DNA of 64,000 bases from Gammaproteobacteria bacterium (GCA_004172865.1 SEBV01000010.1:124001-188000), one strand, 5' to 3'. Positions 39,401-48,293 are shown, counted from the first letter of the stretch. The notes: generated from the sequence alone by a model not told the origin. Numbers and translations: made by a program.

Positions 39401-39489
39401 TTCAAAATGTAATTAACAATACCGGAGGTTCTACACCTGCTGGCGTAGCAACGGGAACTCCAAGGGTGACTGACTACCCAGCGCAATAG
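36409..39489 (+). CDS. Secreted double-discoidin protein with FN3 and beta-helix-like C-terminal region (paralog 2)
   Basis: 1026 residues. Signal peptide 1-28; F5/8 type C domains at ~29-153 and ~184-308, with a Ser/Ala linker between; a second Ser-rich linker ~310-387; a fibronectin type III domain ~388-480 (PSVPAGLAASGVTSTSLTLS); and the ~545-residue C-terminal region shared with paralog 1. Compared with paralog 1 it gains the FN3 and the inter-discoidin linker. It lacks about nine residues where paralog 1 has HLLLTPGVY, reading QGNDLTDTIQ instead. The DHTWIWRADHGVG and VEHFQEYQVLWNGNNGRTYF blocks are intact. Presumably acts on an extracellular polysaccharide; activity unknown. Confidence 0.87.
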   Translation: MLNKHVSRLLALATIFTATTFTNLASAQTLLSQGKTAIGSSQEGGFTPASAIDGNNGTRWASNYNDAEWIYVDLGATTTINRVLLNWEAAYGKAYQIQVSNNASNWTTIYSTTTGDGATDDLAVSGSGRYVRMNGVTRGTGYGYSLWEFQVYGSGATSSAASVASSATSVASSASSTPVSGAALLSANVPAIASTQQGGFAATGAVDGNTGTRWASNYNDAEWIYLDLGSSANISRVVLNWEAAYGKGYQIQVSDNASTWTNIYSTTNGDGATDDLAVSGSGRYVRMNGITRGTGYGYSLWEFQVYGTRGVATSSVSSSKASSALATSSSKTSSTSVASSAVSVASSISSAKSSAVSSASVASSVSSVSSTSVASSKSSAANSSAQAVCSTLPSVPAGLAASGVTSTSLTLSWTASTPGTNCAITGYRVFKNGTQTAAPTATNTSLTGLVASTSYSLTVAAVNSFGVSGQSAVLLVSTSTNSATPDFGSNVLIFDNTMDTATIQSQINAIYTIQQNNQFGTPRTAIFFKPGTYDIDIPVGFFTHVMGLGAFPDQVKVASVRSEAVLPNNNATQNFWRGVENFSVTQNSTMRWGVSQAVPFRRMHVLNGIRLSADYGWASGGWMADSLIDGAVDCWSQQQWISRNSQWGSFAGQLWNQVFVGIPNNVPTGQWPNEANTVVNTTPIVREKPFVYLNGSNYEVFVPALRTNTTGISWANGQQAGTSIPLDQFYLAHAGVDTSATINAALAQGNDLTDTIQVTRADTIVLGIGFATLHPINGKTALSVADVDGVKIAHLLVDAGTTSSPVLIQVGQTGSNASHASNPTSLIDIFIRVGGGSEIGRAAVSLLVNSSDVIIDHTWIWRADHGVGANTTGWTINTAKNGLVVNGNNVTAYGLFVEHFQEYQVLWNGNNGRTYFYQSEIPYDPPSQSVFTSGAGVNGWASYKVADTVTNHEAWGLGVYAVFTSPNVFLTRAIEAPNTPNVKFHHMVTVNLTANGGIQNVINNTGGSTPAGVATGTPRVTDYPAQ

Positions 39490-39522
39490 ATAGAAATGTA
39501 AAAATAGAAACGTTATAAATTT

Positions 39523-39558
39523 AAGCCTCTGCCAGTGAAAACTGCAGGGGCTTTTTTA
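39523..39558 (+). terminator. Terminator after discoidin paralog 2
   Basis: AGCCTCTGCCAGT ... ACTGCAGGGGCT imperfect stem followed by T6. Confidence 0.6.
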
Positions 39559-39615
39559 TTTTTGGTGATTAAAAAATTTAACTGAAAAATTAAATTTACC
39601 GTCAGATAAAAAATA

Positions 39616-39645
39616 AAAACCTCACTAATAATTAGCGAGGTTTTT
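39616..39645. terminator. Terminator for the minus-strand porin gene (bidirectional)
   Basis: AAAAACCTC(A)CTAAT/ATTAG(C)GAGGTTTTT, symmetric A/T flanks, 19 bases beyond the porin stop. Confidence 0.8.
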
Positions 39646-39663
39646 CAATTCATCACAATAGGC

Positions 39664-40974
39664 TTAAAAATTCCAGTCAGCTTGCAACCAAAATTTAGTG
39701 GTATCAGAAACCAGAGACTGTGTGCCGATTTTTTGAATCCAATCGCCGTTATCAAATGTTGCATACTTTGCCAAATAAACGACAGCGCCAATTTTTTTGC
39801 TAACGCTTAAATCCCACTCCGAACCGAAATCAATTTTCTTGCCGAAGGTTGGGCCGGCGGCGAGGCTTTTTTCGTCTGCATCATATTTATGGTAAGCCGC
39901 TACGAATTGCGCACCCCATACATTTGCAGTGAGACTTGCGTAAACATCTTTAACACCTTCTTTAGGTGTAGCAAGAAAACGATCTGCCCAGCCATTAAAA
40001 ATGTGTAAGGTTGCAAAAGGTGTTGCGAAACCTTTGGTACCTTTATCTGATCCTAAAACTTCGTAACCTACTGCGGGAACAAAACGACCGAGCGTGGTGC
40101 TCGCTTCAGCGAATATATAATTGGCTTTGTAATCCAGCGGATTAGAACCCGCACCTTTTTGTTGTGCATATTCCAAGGCATACATAAACGCGGGGTTTGC
40201 AGTGCTTGCCCAACGCACACCGTAAGTATCGCTGGATATTGCAGCAGATTTATTAGCGGCTGCGCCTGTACCAACCAGCGTTGCATCATCGAGATTATCA
40301 ATTAAATAAGCATAACCAGTGAGTTTTCCCGCTTCAAAACCGGTGTAACTCACATTTAATAAATTCGTATCTTGCTTGTAGTCACCTTGAACTGGAATTG
40401 CATTTCCGAATACGCGGTTTACGTTGGTGATATGAGCGGCAAAAATATTTGTATAGCGGATAGATTTATTGGTGAGAGAAATTCCATCATAAGTCTGCTC
40501 GTTCTGACGCCAGCCGACGTTGCCGATAAATCGCGAGTTATCCAGCGTTATTCGTTGGCGACCATATTTAATTTGATTATTAAATGTTGAGTAAGAAATT
40601 AATGCCTGATTTAAATCGGTGCCTTCAGGATCAAAAATCGGTGCTGCTTTTTTTCCATTAACAATAATCGGGTCTGCGCCCCAAGTTGCGTAATCAACAT
40701 CGTGATCAATTGCCGTAACATTATCCACCTCAGCGGTTAACGCAAAACCATTCCACGCACCAGATTGATAACTCAAGCGTGATCTTAAGGTAAAAGCATC
40801 GGCATCTTCGTAACCATCCCATTCAACATTTTCGTAACGTGTACGGAAATTTAATTTAATGGTACTTCCGGTTTGCAGTGCTTCGGTTATTGTTTGTGAG
40901 GCACTTACAGATTGTGTGGAAAAAATTAAAGTACTCGCAGCAGCGCAAAGAAGATGAGCAGTGTGTTTTTTCAT
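39664..40974 (-). CDS. Outer-membrane porin, alginate-export-like
   Basis: 436 residues. Signal peptide (1-25, ending SVSAS), then an amphipathic beta-barrel pattern with many aromatic residues and a C-terminal aromatic-Asn-Phe end (FWLQADWNF), the outer-membrane insertion signal. The start LNFRTRYENVEWDGYEDADA (just after the signal) and ALISYSTFNNQIKYGRQRI resemble the AlgE/alginate-export type. It probably lets oligosaccharides or other small anionic solutes cross the outer membrane. It lies between the discoidin pair and the GH3-glk block. Specificity is not readable. Confidence 0.82.
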   Translation of the reverse strand: MKKHTAHLLCAAASTLIFSTQSVSASQTITEALQTGSTIKLNFRTRYENVEWDGYEDADAFTLRSRLSYQSGAWNGFALTAEVDNVTAIDHDVDYATWGADPIIVNGKKAAPIFDPEGTDLNQALISYSTFNNQIKYGRQRITLDNSRFIGNVGWRQNEQTYDGISLTNKSIRYTNIFAAHITNVNRVFGNAIPVQGDYKQDTNLLNVSYTGFEAGKLTGYAYLIDNLDDATLVGTGAAANKSAAISSDTYGVRWASTANPAFMYALEYAQQKGAGSNPLDYKANYIFAEASTTLGRFVPAVGYEVLGSDKGTKGFATPFATLHIFNGWADRFLATPKEGVKDVYASLTANVWGAQFVAAYHKYDADEKSLAAGPTFGKKIDFGSEWDLSVSKKIGAVVYLAKYATFDNGDWIQKIGTQSLVSDTTKFWLQADWNF

Positions 40975-41539
40975 AGGGCTTTCTCCAAAAAATGACTTTA
41001 TTAATAATCACACTTGCCTAATTTTTTTTGCGACTTAAAAAATTTATCGCAATATTTTTTTCCAAATTTTTTAATTCAGAATTATTGGCATGAGCACATC
41101 CCCTAGAGCAAGCGCTGTGCCAAACGAAATATTTGTATGGATTAGTTATATTTTATTTAGATAAATCAATCGCTTATAAAAACCAATAATTCATTAAAAA
41201 ATTTTCACCAAAAATCATTAACGCACTTTGTTGGTGACGCCTCAAAAATTTTCGCGCCAAAAATACACATTTTAAATAAAAATCACGCACCAATAGTTAA
41301 CAAAAAACTGCACGGCCATTTATTGAAATGAATCAATAAATTGCATTTTTACTTTGACTAATTTTCTGATTATTTTAGATGCACCAATGATGCGCAAAAA
41401 ACGAAAAGTTATTTATTACTTTTAGTAAGAGCGCTTGGCAAGCAACGTAAAACTTAATTTGTTCCATAAAAAAAGCTGCCGAAGCAGCTTTTTTGTATGC
41501 GTTCAAAATACTTGTTTGAACACTTAATTACGATCTCGG
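40975..41539. other. Intergenic region between porin and GH3 genes
   Basis: 565 bp, very AT-rich. It holds the porin promoter (not resolved) and the GH3 terminator at 41467-41494. A weak AAGCGCTGTG word near 41110 partly resembles the GH3/glk operator but is not palindromic over its full length. No gene seen. Confidence 0.45.
41467..41494. terminator. Terminator after GH3 gene
   Basis: AAAAAAAGCTGC/GCAGCTTTTTT with a short CGAA loop, 46 bases beyond the minus-strand stop. Confidence 0.85.
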
Positions 41540-43996
41540 TTACTCAACAATTACGCTTCCATTTTGGCCGGCATTTTTTTCGATGCGAACATTTGAAAAC
41601 ACTAATTCCAAAACATCATCTGCAAACAATGCAAAAGGCTCCAGCACCAGTTCAAACAGCTCGGCTTGAGTACGCTTCAAACCAAAGTCGGTTCCAGCAT
41701 CCGGGAACAATACCAAGTCAACTTTGATAGTTTTCCAGCCTTTACCTGCTATTGATGTGAAAATTTCAGTCAGATCAACCTGGCTGTAACATGACGGGCC
41801 GCAACCGAGGCGAACTTTTGCGTTGCCCTTCGGAGCTAGGTCTACTTTCACATCAAAGATCAGTGCAGAATTTGAATTCAAATAATCGCTGAGCACCTGG
41901 CGATTTAAGGCAGACAACCCTACTAAACCTTCACCATTGCCGTTCCACTGCACGCGGCGCGCGTCTTCCTGAACATCACGATCTACCGCCGTCACCGTCA
42001 ATGAGGAAACAGTAGCGATATTGCCATTCAAGCTGGCACGGTCGTTGTTTTTTCCTTCCAGAATAATCGTGAAGGGCGTCATGGGGCGACGCTTGAACAA
42101 TTCCAATACATCTGTAGTTGCTTGATGTTGAATTCCCTCTTCAGACAAGTTATCGCTGAAGTCGTCTTTATCGGAATAACTCAAACCAAAACCGTAAGCA
42201 AAGAGTGGATCGTAATTTTTATCGCCAATATTTAATGGCGATTGATCAGGGCGCTTAGGCCAGGAGAAAGTTAAACGACCCGTTGTATCAAAGTTAATTT
42301 TGTTATCTGGCGTTTTAAAAATAACATCAGCAACGCCGCCGCCTTCGGTTCCAGGCTGCCAAATTACCGCAAAGGCATCAGACGCATTTAATTCGCGATT
42401 AACCCACAACGGGCGACCAGTGATAAATAAAGCCACCACAGGAATATTGTCGGCTTTTAATTTGCGAAGTAATTCGAGGTCTTTAGTTTCGCCGGATTTC
42501 AATAACACGTTTTGCACATCGCCCTGCATTTCGGCGTAAGGATCTTCACCAAAAATAACAATCGCAACATCGGGCTTTTGTTGATATTCGCCTTCAGCAT
42601 TTAACGTAACGGTTCCACCAGCAGCTTTAACTGCAGATTCAATTCCTGCCCATAAAGTGGTAGCGCCAGGGAAATCTTCAATCGTGTTACCAGTGCCCTG
42701 CCAGTTCACTGACCAGCCGCCCGTCTGCTTACTGATATTGTCAGCACCGTCGCCTGCAACCAAAATATTTGCAGAGGGCGATAGCGGCAAAAGATTATTT
42801 TTGTTCTTTAAAAGAACGATGGATTCTCTGACCGCTTGACGAGCAACGTCGCGATGTTCGGGCGCGCCGAGCAATTCATCTTTACCCGATAGCGGACGCG
42901 TTGACGGCAAACCTTTAGTCCACAAATTAGCGCGCAGTTTTACGCGGAGGATGCGACGCACAGCATCGTCTGCACGCGCCATACTGATTACACCGGAATT
43001 AATTTGGTCGACCGTGTTGTTAAACAACACTTTCCAGTCAGGATCTGGAACCATAAAAATATCCAGACCAGCATTGATGGCGGTGGGACAATTTAAAGGC
43101 GTGCAGCCTGCAACAAAACCGTGACCATTCCAATCACCGACGACCAAACCATCGAAACCCAATTTGTCTTTAAGCACATCAGTCAGTAAATATTTATGAC
43201 CGTGCATGTTCTCGCCTTGCCAGCAATTGAACGATGCCATTACTGACTGCACGCCAGCTTCGATAGCGCTGAAATAACCGGCGGCGTGAATATCACGCAG
43301 CTCTTTTTCACTGACAACGCTGTTGCCACGATCAATACCGTTTAAGGTTCCGCCATCGGCAATAAAATGTTTTGCTGTAGAAATAACGCGAGTTTTTGCG
43401 AGGAAATCATCGGTATTGGCAACACCTTGCAAACCTTCCACCATCTTACCGGCATATTTACGGACAAGTTCAGGGTGCTCGGAGTAGGATTCATAAGTGC
43501 GGCCCCAACGATCATCGCGCGCGACGGCTACGGTTGGCGAGAAATCCCAATCCAACCCGGTGACAGCAATTTCAGTTGCGGTAATTTCACCGATACGGCG
43601 AATTAATTCAGAATTGTTAGTTGCGCCCAAGGCGATGTTATGCGGGAAAAGTGTTGCACCTACAATATTGCCAACGCCGTGTACTGCATCGGTACCCCAC
43701 ATGATTGGAATGGCAACTTTGCCATCGCTCTCATCCATAGACGCTTGATAGTAAGCATCTGCAATTGCGAGCCAATCAGCTGCTTTTGAATAGCGGTTGC
43801 CATTGGGAACCGAGCCGCCGCCGTTAAGTACTGAACCTATGTGATAGTCCTTAACATCCTGCGCGGTGAGATGGCGGATTTCAGGCTGAATCATCTGCCC
43901 TACTTTTTCTTCAACGCTCATGCGCGTTAACAGCTCATCAATTTTTTGCTCGATGGCAGGATCTTTTTTAACTGCGTGCGTGAGCGTAGGCCACAT
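41540..43996 (-). CDS. GH3 exo-beta-glucosidase, ExoP-like (1,3/1,4-beta-glucan glucohydrolase)
   Basis: 818 residues from the ATG at 43996 (MWPTLTHAVKKDP); GGAGG lies ten bases upstream. A GTG three bases earlier is equally possible, and a far upstream ATG at 44119 gives no plausible extra domain. GH3 N-terminal barrel with MWGTDAVHGVGN, TAKHFIADGGTLNGIDRG and catalytic Asp in GLVVGDWNGHG, then the second alpha/beta domain (RESIVLLKNKNNLLPL, GEDPYAEMQGD). The last ~200 residues form an ExoP-type galactose-binding-like domain (VQWNGNGEGLVGLSALNRQ). Releases glucose from beta-1,3/1,4-glucans. No signal peptide is visible with these starts. Divergent from glk across a LacI-type palindrome. Confidence 0.9.
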   Translation of the reverse strand: MWPTLTHAVKKDPAIEQKIDELLTRMSVEEKVGQMIQPEIRHLTAQDVKDYHIGSVLNGGGSVPNGNRYSKAADWLAIADAYYQASMDESDGKVAIPIMWGTDAVHGVGNIVGATLFPHNIALGATNNSELIRRIGEITATEIAVTGLDWDFSPTVAVARDDRWGRTYESYSEHPELVRKYAGKMVEGLQGVANTDDFLAKTRVISTAKHFIADGGTLNGIDRGNSVVSEKELRDIHAAGYFSAIEAGVQSVMASFNCWQGENMHGHKYLLTDVLKDKLGFDGLVVGDWNGHGFVAGCTPLNCPTAINAGLDIFMVPDPDWKVLFNNTVDQINSGVISMARADDAVRRILRVKLRANLWTKGLPSTRPLSGKDELLGAPEHRDVARQAVRESIVLLKNKNNLLPLSPSANILVAGDGADNISKQTGGWSVNWQGTGNTIEDFPGATTLWAGIESAVKAAGGTVTLNAEGEYQQKPDVAIVIFGEDPYAEMQGDVQNVLLKSGETKDLELLRKLKADNIPVVALFITGRPLWVNRELNASDAFAVIWQPGTEGGGVADVIFKTPDNKINFDTTGRLTFSWPKRPDQSPLNIGDKNYDPLFAYGFGLSYSDKDDFSDNLSEEGIQHQATTDVLELFKRRPMTPFTIILEGKNNDRASLNGNIATVSSLTVTAVDRDVQEDARRVQWNGNGEGLVGLSALNRQVLSDYLNSNSALIFDVKVDLAPKGNAKVRLGCGPSCYSQVDLTEIFTSIAGKGWKTIKVDLVLFPDAGTDFGLKRTQAELFELVLEPFALFADDVLELVFSNVRIEKNAGQNGSVIVE

Positions 43997-44501
43997 CACT
44001 TTATAACCTCCAAAATGGACAACTATCAAATCGGTAAAAACCCTCGCAGCGGCGATGGGCAAATGACTACATAAGAAATCGCCAGAAATATACAAACCGC
44101 ACAGCGAGTTAAGCCGCATAGATGTATTTCATTTTTTCGATGAATAAAACGAGAGGTATGTCTGAAGAATAGCCGTTATTAGGATAACAGCAGCTTAGTT
44201 TTCCAAAAGTCGTTTTACTGGCGTAGTACTTATTTGCGTGGCTAGGTTTCAGTTTTGTTCATAAAAATTGAATTAAATTCCACAAAAACCGCACCTTATT
44301 TATAGATGCGCAAACTACCTTTTATTGACAGCGCTGTCAACGATCCATAGACTTCCAAGTCGCTGGAAATAGGTCATAATCAGCACCCGAATGAGTGTTA
44401 CGAGTTATTTCCTCAAAAAAATCTCCCCTTTCGCTTTCATTCATTACAAAACCTCCAACTACTAATACTTACAACACAAACGATTTATAGAGGACAAACG
44501 C
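43997..44501. other. Divergent GH3/glk control region
   Basis: 505 bp between the two genes. The main element is the perfect palindrome at 44325-44340; AGAGGAC before the glk ATG at 44502 is the ribosome site. No other gene seen. Confidence 0.55.
44325..44340. promoter_or_regulatory. Perfect 16-bp palindromic operator (LacI type)
   Basis: TTGACAGCGCTGTCAA is fully self-complementary, with the central CG typical of LacI-family operators. It sits between the divergent GH3 and glk genes and next but one to a LacI-family gene. Confidence 0.75.
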
Positions 44502-45494
44502 ATGGGCTTACTATTGGTTGCAGATATCGGCGGCACCAACGCTCGCTTCGGCTTGGTTGAACAGGTAGCAAAAACCAGCAAACCTATTTACACCACCAGC
44601 CAGCAAATCACACTGCAATGTAAAAATTACCCAGATATGGGAAGCATGATTAAAGCCTGTTGTGTCGAATTAAAAATAGATACTCCTGAATTCGCTTGCC
44701 TTGCTATCGCCGGCCCAATTGAAAATGGCGTGGCACAAATGACTAACCTGAATTGGAAATTCAGCATCAGCGAACTGCGCGATCAGCTGGGATTGAAAAC
44801 CCTACATGTCATCAACGACTTTGCTGCCCTCGCCTATGCTGTTCCGTTTTTGTCAGAACAAGAAACCAAAGTTCTTTACGACGCAAAATCAAATCCAAAA
44901 GCTCCTATTGTGGTCATGGGCCCAGGCACTGGTTTCGGTATGGCGTTGTTGGTACCTGAATATGATGGTGGCTGGGAAATTATTCCAACCGAAGGCGGTC
45001 ACGCAAGTTTTGCACCGACCAACGAAAAAGAATTGGCGATTAAATCTTTCTTATTGAAAGAACAATCTCACGTTTCAGTTGAAAATATTTTGTCTGGCAT
45101 TGGCTTGGTAAATTTATATCGCGCACTAGCGCACATCGCTGGCGTGGAAGCTAAAGCCTATACACCAGCCGACGTAAGCACTAAAGGGTTGTCCAATGAA
45201 GATCCTTTGTGTCGAGAAGCAGTTATTACTTTCTGCAACACGCTCGGTGCAGTTGCTGGCGATAAAGCCGTTTCAACTGGCGCACGCGGCGGTGTTGTGA
45301 TTGGTGGTGGAATTACACCTAAACTGCTGGGCATATTGCCTGAAACAGATTTTGAAGAGCGCTACAAAAATAAAGGCCCAATGACACATTACGTAACTGA
45401 TATTTCGATTAAAGTTATCGTAAATGATAAAGCAGCATTGGTAGGTTCAGCGGCGTGGTTGATTCATCACACTGCAGAATTAAAGCCTGTTTAA
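44502..45494 (+). CDS. glk: Glucokinase (bacterial Glk type)
   Basis: 330 residues. ATP-binding start LLLVADIGGTNARFGLVE, catalytic VINDFAALAYAVP, GPGTGFGMALLVP, and IIPTEGGHASFAPTNEKE, the pattern of E. coli-type Glk rather than ROK kinases. Phosphorylates cytoplasmic glucose, here presumably glucose freed by the GH3 enzyme and brought in by the FucP-type transporter. Single-gene unit, with a terminator after it and a LacI-type operator upstream. Confidence 0.95.
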   Translation: MGLLLVADIGGTNARFGLVEQVAKTSKPIYTTSQQITLQCKNYPDMGSMIKACCVELKIDTPEFACLAIAGPIENGVAQMTNLNWKFSISELRDQLGLKTLHVINDFAALAYAVPFLSEQETKVLYDAKSNPKAPIVVMGPGTGFGMALLVPEYDGGWEIIPTEGGHASFAPTNEKELAIKSFLLKEQSHVSVENILSGIGLVNLYRALAHIAGVEAKAYTPADVSTKGLSNEDPLCREAVITFCNTLGAVAGDKAVSTGARGGVVIGGGITPKLLGILPETDFEERYKNKGPMTHYVTDISIKVIVNDKAALVGSAAWLIHHTAELKPV

Positions 45495-45512
45495 ATTTTA
45501 AAAAATAAATAG

Positions 45513-45548
45513 TAAAAAAAGCCACAATAGAAATATTGTGGCTTTTTT
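45513..45548. terminator. Terminator between convergent glk and lacI-type genes
   Basis: AAAAAAAGCCACAATA/TATTGTGGCTTTTTT hairpin, symmetric, so it can serve both genes. Confidence 0.85.
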
Positions 45549-45605
45549 GTTTGGAAATTTTTTAATCTTATGAAATCTCCGTTCATCCTGAGCTATTTAT
45601 GTTTC

Positions 45606-46625
45606 CTATTTCTTAGGCGCAATACCCGTCGAATCCCGCGTAATAATACTTGAACTCAACATACTGGCTGGCAGTTGCACATCTTTGCCGCGCAATTGTT
45701 TAATCAGCAATTCAGTCGCTTTTTTTGCCATAGGTTGGATGGGTTGACGCACTGTTGTTAACGCAGGCCAAATTTGGTGGGCTACGGGCGTATCGTCGAA
45801 TCCGGCAACAGATAATTCTTGTGGAATTTTAATACCGAGTTGATGTGCGACCATCATGACGCCCGCAGCCATATCATCGTTCGCCGCAAAAATTGCTGTA
45901 GGTCGATTTTTTTTCTGCAATAAATTTCGCGCGCAAGCTTCGCCAGATTCAAATGAATTTAAACCGTTCTCAACCAATTCAGCTGAAATGGGAATATCGT
46001 TTTCAATCAGAGCCGCTTTATAACCATCGAAACGCAAGGTCACTGCGCGGTGATCTGGATGCCCGCAAATAAAACCTATGCGCGAATGACCCAACGCAAT
46101 TAATTTGCAGGTCATATCGTAAGACGCTTCCTGATCGTTAGTTTCCACATAAGGCGATAGGCTTTTACTTTCCGTAGGCGCAACTCGCACAAATGGAATC
46201 GCCATACGTTTTAACGCATGCATTAGCGTCATGTTGTCGGAGATGGGAGGAGTCAGCATCACGCCGTCAATTCGTTTATCGCGAATGATATTCACGATTT
46301 CTTCGGTGATATTAATATCCTGATGGTTACAGGGATGAACCAAAAGTTCGTAACCTTGTGGGCGGCAGACATCGAGCACACCTTCCTGAATATCCAATAC
46401 ATAATGCGCAGAGGGAATGCCGTATAGAAGACCAAGGAGATAAGAGCGATTGCCCGCTAAACTACGGGCAGACATATTCGGGCGATAGTCCAATTCCGCA
46501 ATTGCAGCGGTTACTTTTTCACGAGTTGCGGGCCGAACATTGGGCTCATTATTCATCACCCGCGAGACGGTTTTCATTGAAACGCCTGCGAGTTCTGCCA
46601 CATCATCAATCGTTGCCTTGGACAC
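45606..46625 (-). CDS. LacI family transcriptional regulator of the glucoside block
   Basis: 339 residues from the GTG at 46625, which has AGGTGG six bases upstream and directly opens the HTH: SKATIDDVAELAGVSMKTVS, RVMNNEPNVRPATREKV. The longer frame upstream encodes 20 unlikely residues. The periplasmic-binding-protein-like effector domain follows (YLLGLLYGIPSAHYVLD, MLTPPISDNMTL, IFAANDDMAAGVM). It most likely recognises the TTGACAGCGCTGTCAA palindrome between GH3 and glk, and may also act on the neighbouring transporter. Effector probably a glucoside or glucose; unproven. Confidence 0.9.
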   Translation of the reverse strand: MSKATIDDVAELAGVSMKTVSRVMNNEPNVRPATREKVTAAIAELDYRPNMSARSLAGNRSYLLGLLYGIPSAHYVLDIQEGVLDVCRPQGYELLVHPCNHQDINITEEIVNIIRDKRIDGVMLTPPISDNMTLMHALKRMAIPFVRVAPTESKSLSPYVETNDQEASYDMTCKLIALGHSRIGFICGHPDHRAVTLRFDGYKAALIENDIPISAELVENGLNSFESGEACARNLLQKKNRPTAIFAANDDMAAGVMMVAHQLGIKIPQELSVAGFDDTPVAHQIWPALTTVRQPIQPMAKKATELLIKQLRGKDVQLPASMLSSSIITRDSTGIAPKK

Positions 46626-46901
46626 GACATACCACCTGTTATTATTAATTAAAAGAAGCGTCCTGCATCTTACTTGGTTTAACAATTTAGTTTTTACTAA
46701 AGGTTAAAAAGACCACTAGCCTAACAAACTCCCCTGCCTGTTTGCTCAAAATTTTTCGACAATTTGCAAGCACTATAAACCATGTGACAGCATTCGGCCC
46801 TTGAATTATAGTACCGCGCTCTTACAGGACAACTCACAAGAATAGTTGCCTGCAAGAATACTAGAGACGACAAACCCATAACAACGACAATGAGGTAAAA
46901 A

Positions 46902-48239
46902 ATGGCCAGTACTCCGCAAGGTTCGGTTAGGCACCAGAGTTCGACAAGCGAAGGAAACAATACGATTCCTTTAATTATTGTAACTATTTTGTTTTTTATG
47001 TGGGGTTCGATTACTTCACTGAATGATGTTCTCATCCCGCACTTAAAATCGGTATTCACCTTAAGCTACTCTCAAGCAGCGTTGGTGCAAGTGTGGTTTT
47101 TCGGCGCTTACTTTTTAGTTTCACTTCCCGCTGGATTGTATGTTCGCAGCTTCGGCTACAAACAAGGTGCCGTGACCGGTTTGGTTATTGCGGCTGTTGG
47201 TTGCATCCTGTTTTATCCTGCAGCTTCTTCTGGTTATTATTTTTTCCTGTTTGCATTCTTTATTTTGGCTGCCGGTATAACCGTTTTGCAAGTTGCGGCG
47301 AACCCCTACGTGGCGGTGCTTGGCCCAGCTAAAACTGCATCCAGCCGATTGACGCTAACTCAGGCATTTAATTCACTGGGAACTACAGTTGCACCGAAAT
47401 TATTAGCGGGCGTTATTCTTGGCGGCGTTACTTTTTTAAGTGCTGAAGAACTCGCAAAACTTTCACCAGATGCTTTGCAACAATACCATTTGCAAGAAGC
47501 TTCATCCGTTCAAATTCCTTACCTCGCGTTAGCGGGTGTGCTTTTACTCTTGGCCGTGATCTTCGCTCTCGCAAAATTGCCAAAAATTGTTGATTCAGAG
47601 AGCGGCGAATCACGCACTTTAGGGCAATCCCTTTTATCAAACATCGAAGCTATTAAAACTTACCCGCGTTTGGGCTTGGGCGTACTAGGGATTTTTCTTT
47701 ATGTAGGTGCTGAAGTTTCCATCGGTACTTACCTTGTTAACTTTTTGGGATTGGAAAGAGTTGCCGGTTTGACCGCAGCAAACGCCGCTGAAAATTATTT
47801 GTACTTGTACTGGGGTGGTGCAATGGTTGGCCGCTTCATTGGATTTTTTGTAATGCGCGTTATTCGCCCAGGCGTTGTGCTGAGTGTTTGTGCAGGCACT
47901 ACTATCACGTTGATTTTGGTTGCGACCTTTGCATCTGGCTCTGCAGCAATGTGGGCATTAATTGGTGTAGGTTTATTTAACTCTATTATGTTCCCTACTA
48001 TTTTCACCATGGCGTTGCATGATATTGGCAAATACACCAGCCAAGGCTCAGGCTTACTGTGTATGGGTATTGTAGGCGGCGCTATTGTTCCCTACGCACA
48101 AGGATTTTTGGCCGATGCTATTGGCTTGCAAATCTCTTTCTTGCTGCCAGCAGCCTGTTATTTCTTCATTCTGTACTTTGGTGCCAAGTATGCAAACTTA
48201 ACCAAAACCGAAGAAGTTTCCGCTCCTGTAGTTATTTAA
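46902..48239 (+). CDS. FucP/GluP-type glucose/galactose MFS transporter
   Basis: 445 residues, twelve membrane helices. The FucP family pattern is clear: ILFFMWGSITSLNDVLIPHL, QVWFFGAYFLVSLPAG, LQVAANPYVAVLGP, and LTLTQAFNSLGTTVAP. Proton-sugar symport of glucose or galactose across the inner membrane. Divergent from the LacI-type regulator and near glk, so it should supply the kinase. The ATG at 46902 has GAGG upstream (ATGAGGTAAAAA). Confidence 0.92.
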   Translation: MASTPQGSVRHQSSTSEGNNTIPLIIVTILFFMWGSITSLNDVLIPHLKSVFTLSYSQAALVQVWFFGAYFLVSLPAGLYVRSFGYKQGAVTGLVIAAVGCILFYPAASSGYYFFLFAFFILAAGITVLQVAANPYVAVLGPAKTASSRLTLTQAFNSLGTTVAPKLLAGVILGGVTFLSAEELAKLSPDALQQYHLQEASSVQIPYLALAGVLLLLAVIFALAKLPKIVDSESGESRTLGQSLLSNIEAIKTYPRLGLGVLGIFLYVGAEVSIGTYLVNFLGLERVAGLTAANAAENYLYLYWGGAMVGRFIGFFVMRVIRPGVVLSVCAGTTITLILVATFASGSAAMWALIGVGLFNSIMFPTIFTMALHDIGKYTSQGSGLLCMGIVGGAIVPYAQGFLADAIGLQISFLLPAACYFFILYFGAKYANLTKTEEVSAPVVI

Positions 48240-48254
48240 ACATTTTTAAAATCA

Positions 48255-48293
48255 AAAAAAGCCCGGTTGCTAAAATAGAACCAGGCTTTTTTT
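48255..48293 (+). terminator. Terminator after sugar transporter
   Basis: AAAAAAAGCCCGGTT ... GAACCAGGCTTTTTTT imperfect hairpin with T7. Confidence 0.8.

Noticed and set aside
41105-41120. AAGCGCTGTG as a second LacI-type operator upstream of the porin
   Set aside because: Only about 9-10 of 16 bases match the palindrome at 44325, and the outer arms are not complementary.
46786-46800. TGACAGC upstream of the sugar transporter as an operator half-site
   Set aside because: The second half-site is missing; a single 7-bp word is expected by chance.
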